Assembly (NCBI GenBank): GCA_030054015.1 | Contig: JASGCR010000092.1 | Coordinates: forward strand, 1 to 7,878 | DNA length: 7,878 nucleotides | Reading direction: 5' to 3' | Source: Candidatus Symbiobacter sp. | GTDB taxonomy: Bacteria > Pseudomonadota > Alphaproteobacteria > Elsterales > Elsteraceae | Part shown: piece after piece, positions 5,180-7,878 of the stretch | Layout of the letters: every line of letters begins with the position of its first letter | How positions within the stretch are numbered: position 1 is the stretch's first letter | Program-made: the position numbers and the translations under genes | The notes under the pieces: generated by a model | What the model saw: the letters and a program-made list of their open reading frames with translations, nothing else | The model's database searches: none | What the model was told of the DNA's origin: nothing

Positions 5180-6160
5180 TCACGCGGCGGGCGCATTCTG
5201 GTCGAACAAAGCGGGCGTCATCCAGGGAACATGCGGCATCAGACGGTTTTCCACGGATTCCAGAATCAATTTACGCGCCATATTGGCCAGTTCTTGGGGG
5301 ATCGTCCCCAATTCTTGCCGCCGCGCCACCAGGGTTAAATGGCGGCGGAAATTGGGGCCGGGCAAAGGCGCACAGTGAAAATTATCCAAGCCAAAATTGG
5401 CTTCGAGCAAGCAAAGCGGCGTGATAATGGCATAGCCACACCCCGCATGAACCCGCGACAAAACGCCATAAGGCGAATCAAATTCGGTATGGCGGGGTAC
5501 ATTAATGCGCAAGCGGCGCAAATGCCGATCAATGTCGCTGCCGGTATGAGAACGGGCTGAAAACCTTACCAATTCATGGGTGTGGGCAAAATCGGTCAAT
5601 CCATTCACGCTATCAGGCGGGGTCAGATGTTTGGGCATGACCAAAAAATAAGGTTCGGTAATCAGCGACCATCTTTCCAGCCCGTCAATATCCACCGAAT
5701 CCTCGACCCCCAAGACAATATCGAGCCGGCGGGTAAACAAAGCATTGGCATGAGATGCGGTCAAACCCGAAAAAACCGCGACTTGTTCCGCCATTTCCGA
5801 CAAACGTTGGGATAAATTGGGTAAAAGACAGCGCATCAGAGAATCGACCATGCCCACCCGCAAACTCGCCAATCGGCTGTTGGTGACATCGCGCAACATG
5901 GGGGCGATTTGCCGGGCTTCGGTCAGTAAAAAATTGGCGCGTTGGCGCAATATTTCGCCGCCTTGGGTCAGGACGATGGGGCGTACCGAGCGATCAAATA
6001 ATTTGGTACCCAACCTGGCCTCGATATCGGCGATTGATTGGGTGACGGCGGGCTGGGTTAATCCTAAATCACGGCTGGCCGATGCCATTGAACCGGTTTC
6101 GCAGACGGTCAGAAAAATCTGTAATGCCCACAAATCAAAGGGAAATTCATCGCTTCGCAT
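5180..6160 (-). CDS. LysR-family transcriptional regulator
   Basis: This 326-residue protein is a full-length LysR regulator. The winged helix-turn-helix covers about residues 8-70: LWALQIFLTVCETGSMASAS, DLGLTQPAVTQSIADIEARL, GTKLFDRSVRPIVLTQGGE. A linker helix is followed by the type 2 periplasmic-binding-like effector domain, recognisable from LRVGMVDSLMRCLLPNL (about 100-116), DIVLGVEDSVD and GCGYAIITPLCLLEANFG (about 245-262). On the minus strand AAGGAG (6166-6171) is five bases before the ATG at 6160 but only two before the GTG at 6163, so 6160 is preferred. The gene is divergent from the SoxB-like oxidoreductase gene, the usual LysR arrangement. A palindromic T-N11-A site overlaps that gene's promoter, so it is the likely target. 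The inducer is unknown; sarcosine or a related N-methyl amine would fit the context. It faces the coiled-coil gene across the 15-bp repeats. Confidence 0.92.
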   Translation of the reverse strand: MRSDEFPFDLWALQIFLTVCETGSMASASRDLGLTQPAVTQSIADIEARLGTKLFDRSVRPIVLTQGGEILRQRANFLLTEARQIAPMLRDVTNSRLASLRVGMVDSLMRCLLPNLSQRLSEMAEQVAVFSGLTASHANALFTRRLDIVLGVEDSVDIDGLERWSLITEPYFLVMPKHLTPPDSVNGLTDFAHTHELVRFSARSHTGSDIDRHLRRLRINVPRHTEFDSPYGVLSRVHAGCGYAIITPLCLLEANFGLDNFHCAPLPGPNFRRHLTLVARRQELGTIPQELANMARKLILESVENRLMPHVPWMTPALFDQNAPAA

Positions 6161-6242
6161 CACGGCTCCTTGGCATTGAAAAAATCTGAGTTAATTGTTT
6201 GGACATTTCCACTCGCAAAAGCAATAATAACAAAGATTTATA

Positions 6243-6257
6243 TTAACGCAAGGTTAA
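6243..6257. promoter_or_regulatory. Candidate LysR-type operator (T-N11-A palindrome)
   Basis: TTAAC-GCAAG-GTTAA is a perfect 5+5 inverted repeat that contains the T-N11-A spacing typical of LysR-family binding sites. It lies in the lysR/soxB divergent region and overlaps the -35 hexamer of the soxB-side promoter. This position allows repression or inducer-dependent activation, and it may also autoregulate lysR. The match is by pattern only. Confidence 0.6.
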
Positions 6258-6271
6258 AAATCTGGTATAAT
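6243..6271 (+). promoter_or_regulatory. Sigma-70 promoter for the SoxB-like gene, extended -10
   Basis: The -10 hexamer is a perfect TATAAT (6266-6271) preceded by TGG, an extended -10. Exactly 17 bp upstream is TTAACG (6243-6248), a 4 of 6 match to the -35 consensus that coincides with the LysR-type palindrome. The -10 itself lies in an 11-base palindrome, GGTATAATACC (6264-6274). Transcription would begin near 6278, leaving a leader of about 65 bases. A weak -35 overlapped by the operator fits a regulator-dependent promoter. Confidence 0.7.
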
Positions 6272-6304
6272 ACCGCGCAGAAGCAATGATGCGATCACCC
6301 TTGC

Positions 6305-6324
6305 GTCCGCCCTCAGTCCGCCCT
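6305..6324 (+). repeat. Short direct repeat in the soxB leader
   Basis: GTCCGCCCT occurs at 6305-6313 and again at 6316-6324, an 11-base period, in the untranslated leader upstream of the ATG at 6344. It may be a slippage duplication. I see no stable hairpin or riboswitch-like fold around it. Confidence 0.5.
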
Positions 6325-6343
6325 TAGCCCAAAATGGTTGGAA

Positions 6344-7642
6344 ATGCTCAATTCTCTCCCCTCTTCACAGGCCACCCGACCTAAATTCGGTCAAAAATAC
6401 TCCGCCCTGCGTTTGGTGATGGATGCTTTGACCCAGAATCGGAATCTGCAACCGCAATGGCGCAGCCCCACCCCCAAAGCGCGTTACGATGCGATCATCG
6501 TGGGCGGCGGCGGTCACGGTTTGGCGACGGCCTATTATTTAGCCAAAAATCACGGCATGACGAATATTGCGGTGCTGGAAAAATCTTGGCTGGGAGGGGG
6601 CAATGTCGGACGCAACACCACGATTATTCGTTCCAATTATTTATTGCCGGGCAACATCCCGTTTTACGAAATGGCCATGCAACTGTGGGAGAAATTAGAG
6701 CAAGATTTTAACTATAATGCGATGGTAAGCCAGCGCGGCATCATTAACCTGTACCATTCCGATGCCCAGCGCGATGCCTATGCCCGCCGCGGCAATGCCA
6801 TGCGGATGCACGGAGTCGATGCCGAGCTGCTTGACCAGGCTGGGGTGCGCCGTCATCTGCCTTTCCTCAATTTCGACGATGCCAGATTTCCAATCCAGGG
6901 CGGTTTGCGCCAGCCCCGCGCCGGCACGGTGCGCCATGATGCGGTGGCTTGGGGCTATGCGCGGGGAGCGGATCAGCGCGGGGTTGACCTCATCCAAAAT
7001 TGCGAAGTCACCGGCATTAAAACCGACGCGAATGGTGTGGTGGGGGTGGAGACCACGCGCGGTTTTATTGCCGCCAAGAAAATCGGCCTCGCCTGTGCCG
7101 GGCGGTCGTCGCAAGTGGCGGCCATGGCCGGCCTGCGCCTGCCGATTGAAAGCCATGCCTTGCAAGCCTTTGTGTCCGAGGGGATCAAACCCTTTATCGA
7201 CACGGTTGTGACCTTTGGGGCCGGGCATTTCTATATCAGCCAATCCGACAAAGGCGGCCTGGTGTTTGGCGGCGACATTGATGGCTATAATTCTTATGCC
7301 CAACGCGGCAATTTGCCCACCATCGAAGATGTCTGCGAAGGCGGCATGGCCTTGATGCCCGCGATTGGACGGGTGCGGATGCTGCGCCATTGGGGCGGCA
7401 TCATGGATATGTCGATGGATGGCTCGCCCATCATTGACAAAACCCCGATAAATGGCCTGTATTTGAATGCCGGTTGGTGTTATGGCGGGTTCAAGGCCAC
7501 GCCCGCTTCGGGCCATTGCTTTGCCGAGTTAATGGCCCGCGATCAGCCGCCCGCCGCGATTGCCGCCTACCGCCTTGACCGCTTTGCCCAGGGCTATGTG
7601 ATTGACGAGAAAGGCATGGGGCCATTTCCAAATCTTCACTAA
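6344..7642 (+). CDS. soxB: Sarcosine oxidase beta subunit-like FAD oxidoreductase (SoxB family)
   Basis: This 432-residue protein has the pattern of SoxB, the catalytic beta subunit of heterotetrameric sarcosine oxidase. That enzyme demethylates sarcosine to glycine in the cytoplasm, with the one-carbon unit passing to tetrahydrofolate. Counting from ATG 6344, the FAD dinucleotide fold is YDAIIVGGGGHGLATAYYLA (about 48-67), followed by LEKSWLGGGNVGRNTTIIRS. The block RAGTVRHDAVAWGYARGAD (about 192-210) contains the histidine (about 198) that carries covalent FMN in characterised enzymes. SQSDKGGLVFGGDIDGY, WGGIMDMSMDGSPII and GWCYGGFKATPASGH are also typical. ATG 6344 is preferred to TTG 6338; the ribosome-binding site is weak. 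Relatives usually start near YS of KYSALRLV, so about 17 residues are extra. No soxD, soxA or soxG follows within 236 bp. A paralogous amine oxidase working with distant partners is possible. Confidence 0.88.
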   Translation: MLNSLPSSQATRPKFGQKYSALRLVMDALTQNRNLQPQWRSPTPKARYDAIIVGGGGHGLATAYYLAKNHGMTNIAVLEKSWLGGGNVGRNTTIIRSNYLLPGNIPFYEMAMQLWEKLEQDFNYNAMVSQRGIINLYHSDAQRDAYARRGNAMRMHGVDAELLDQAGVRRHLPFLNFDDARFPIQGGLRQPRAGTVRHDAVAWGYARGADQRGVDLIQNCEVTGIKTDANGVVGVETTRGFIAAKKIGLACAGRSSQVAAMAGLRLPIESHALQAFVSEGIKPFIDTVVTFGAGHFYISQSDKGGLVFGGDIDGYNSYAQRGNLPTIEDVCEGGMALMPAIGRVRMLRHWGGIMDMSMDGSPIIDKTPINGLYLNAGWCYGGFKATPASGHCFAELMARDQPPAAIAAYRLDRFAQGYVIDEKGMGPFPNLH

Positions 7643-7680
7643 GAGAGGCTGCCATAAATTGTTTGAAGAAGTTCTTTAGA

Positions 7681-7755
7681 CTTCCCCTCCCTTCGGGAAG
7701 GGGAGGTCAGCAGGGATTGCCGACTTAGACCTCCCCTTCCCGAAGGGAGGGGAGG
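7681..7755. repeat. Long inverted repeat with self-complementary arms
   Basis: A perfect 26-bp inverted repeat joins 7683-7708 to 7728-7753 across a 19-base spacer. Each arm (core CTCCCTTCGGGAAGGGGAGG) can also fold on itself around a CCCTTCGGG hairpin. The DNA can therefore form either one long stem or two short ones. It begins 38 bases after the soxB stop. It lacks a clean T-run, so any termination role would be incidental. Elements of this look are common as dispersed intergenic repeats in alphaproteobacteria. Confidence 0.85.
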
Positions 7756-7763
7756 ATAGTTGA

Positions 7764-7786
7764 GCTTAGTTGCGAAGCAACTTAGC
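7764..7786. repeat. Hairpin within the 3' palindromic cluster
   Basis: GCTTAGTTGC (7764-7773) pairs with GCAACTTAGC (7777-7786) at nine of ten positions around a GAA loop. It is the second of four hairpins that follow one another from 7681 to 7876. Confidence 0.65.
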
Positions 7787-7790
7787 GAAA

Positions 7791-7838
7791 CTTGGTGGGG
7801 TTGGGCTTTTAATGATTTAAAGCACCAACCCCACCAAG
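7791..7838. repeat. Long hairpin within the 3' palindromic cluster
   Basis: CTTGGTGGGGTTGG (7791-7804) is perfectly complementary to CCAACCCCACCAAG (7825-7838). The stem continues with GCTTT (7805-7809) against AAAGC (7819-7823) after a one-base bulge at 7824. The result is about 19 bp around an AT-rich loop. Confidence 0.8.
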
Positions 7839-7876
7839 AAAACCTAACGCTCGCCTACGGCTCGCTAAGGTTTTCT
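7837..7876. repeat. Hairpin repeat at window end, AGAAAACCT...AGGTTTTCT
   Basis: AGAAAACCT (7837-7845) is perfectly complementary to AGGTTTTCT (7868-7876). The interior, with CGCTCGCC before a TAC loop and GGCTCGC after it, pairs only partly (GCC with GGC next to the loop). It overlaps the previous hairpin by two bases. Its outer arms and TAC-containing loop recall the hairpin at 6-40, so the two are likely members of one family. Confidence 0.7.
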
Positions 7877-7878
7877 AT

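Noticed and set aside
6695..7516. 273-residue open frame antisense to the SoxB-like gene
   Set aside because: It has no recognisable domain and a histidine- and glycine-rich shadow composition, while the plus frame has full-length SoxB homology.
7681..7708. Intrinsic terminator of the SoxB-like gene
   Set aside because: The hairpin is followed by a mixed purine/pyrimidine sequence rather than a T-run, and the stem belongs to a larger repeat.
1..7878. Transposon bounded by the similar hairpins at both ends
   Set aside because: The hairpins are each self-palindromic rather than terminal inverted repeats of one another. There is no transposase, and the genes between include housekeeping ones.

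Overview
The window looks like chromosomal DNA of an alphaproteobacterium, probably Rhodospirillales-like, though the order is only inference. The evidence is a cytochrome bc1 assembly chaperone followed directly by a YceD/DUF177 protein, a BetI-like TetR regulator, a SoxB-type sarcosine oxidase beta subunit, and abundant GC-rich palindromic repeats between genes. I see no transposase, integrase, tRNA, rRNA or CRISPR array.

Layout. Positions 1-146 hold a hairpin repeat and the leader of the first gene. Positions 147-1297 (+) carry the ubiquinol-cytochrome c chaperone gene and a DUF177 gene with a shortened C-terminus. They meet, stop codon to stop codon with no base between, a minus-strand operon (4166 down to 1298) that reads glycosyltransferase, acyl-CoA dehydrogenase, BetI-like TetR regulator. 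A promoter-like intergenic region with inverted repeats (4191-4373) separates that operon from a plus-strand gene (4374-5111). This gene encodes a charged protein built of 11-residue coiled-coil repeats, with a single membrane segment at its C-terminus. Its end runs into five exact-length tandem 15-bp repeats (5102-5176), which fill the gap to the convergent LysR regulator gene (5180-6160, minus). LysR is divergent from a SoxB-like FAD oxidoreductase (6344-7642, plus). The gap between them has a well-formed promoter whose -35 is overlapped by a LysR-type inverted repeat. The last 200 bases are a string of nested hairpins with no coding potential. Its final hairpin resembles the one at the start of the window.

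How the genes may work together. The LysR/SoxB pair looks like a self-contained regulator-target unit for oxidising sarcosine or another N-methyl amine substrate. The soxD, soxA and soxG partners are not next to it in this window. The acyl-CoA dehydrogenase and TetR genes are tightly coupled and probably form an autoregulated catabolic unit. The glycosyltransferase upstream appears co-transcribed but functionally unrelated. The most unusual sequence is the hendecad-repeat membrane protein and the minisatellite that follows it. I see no convincing novel defence or mobile system here.
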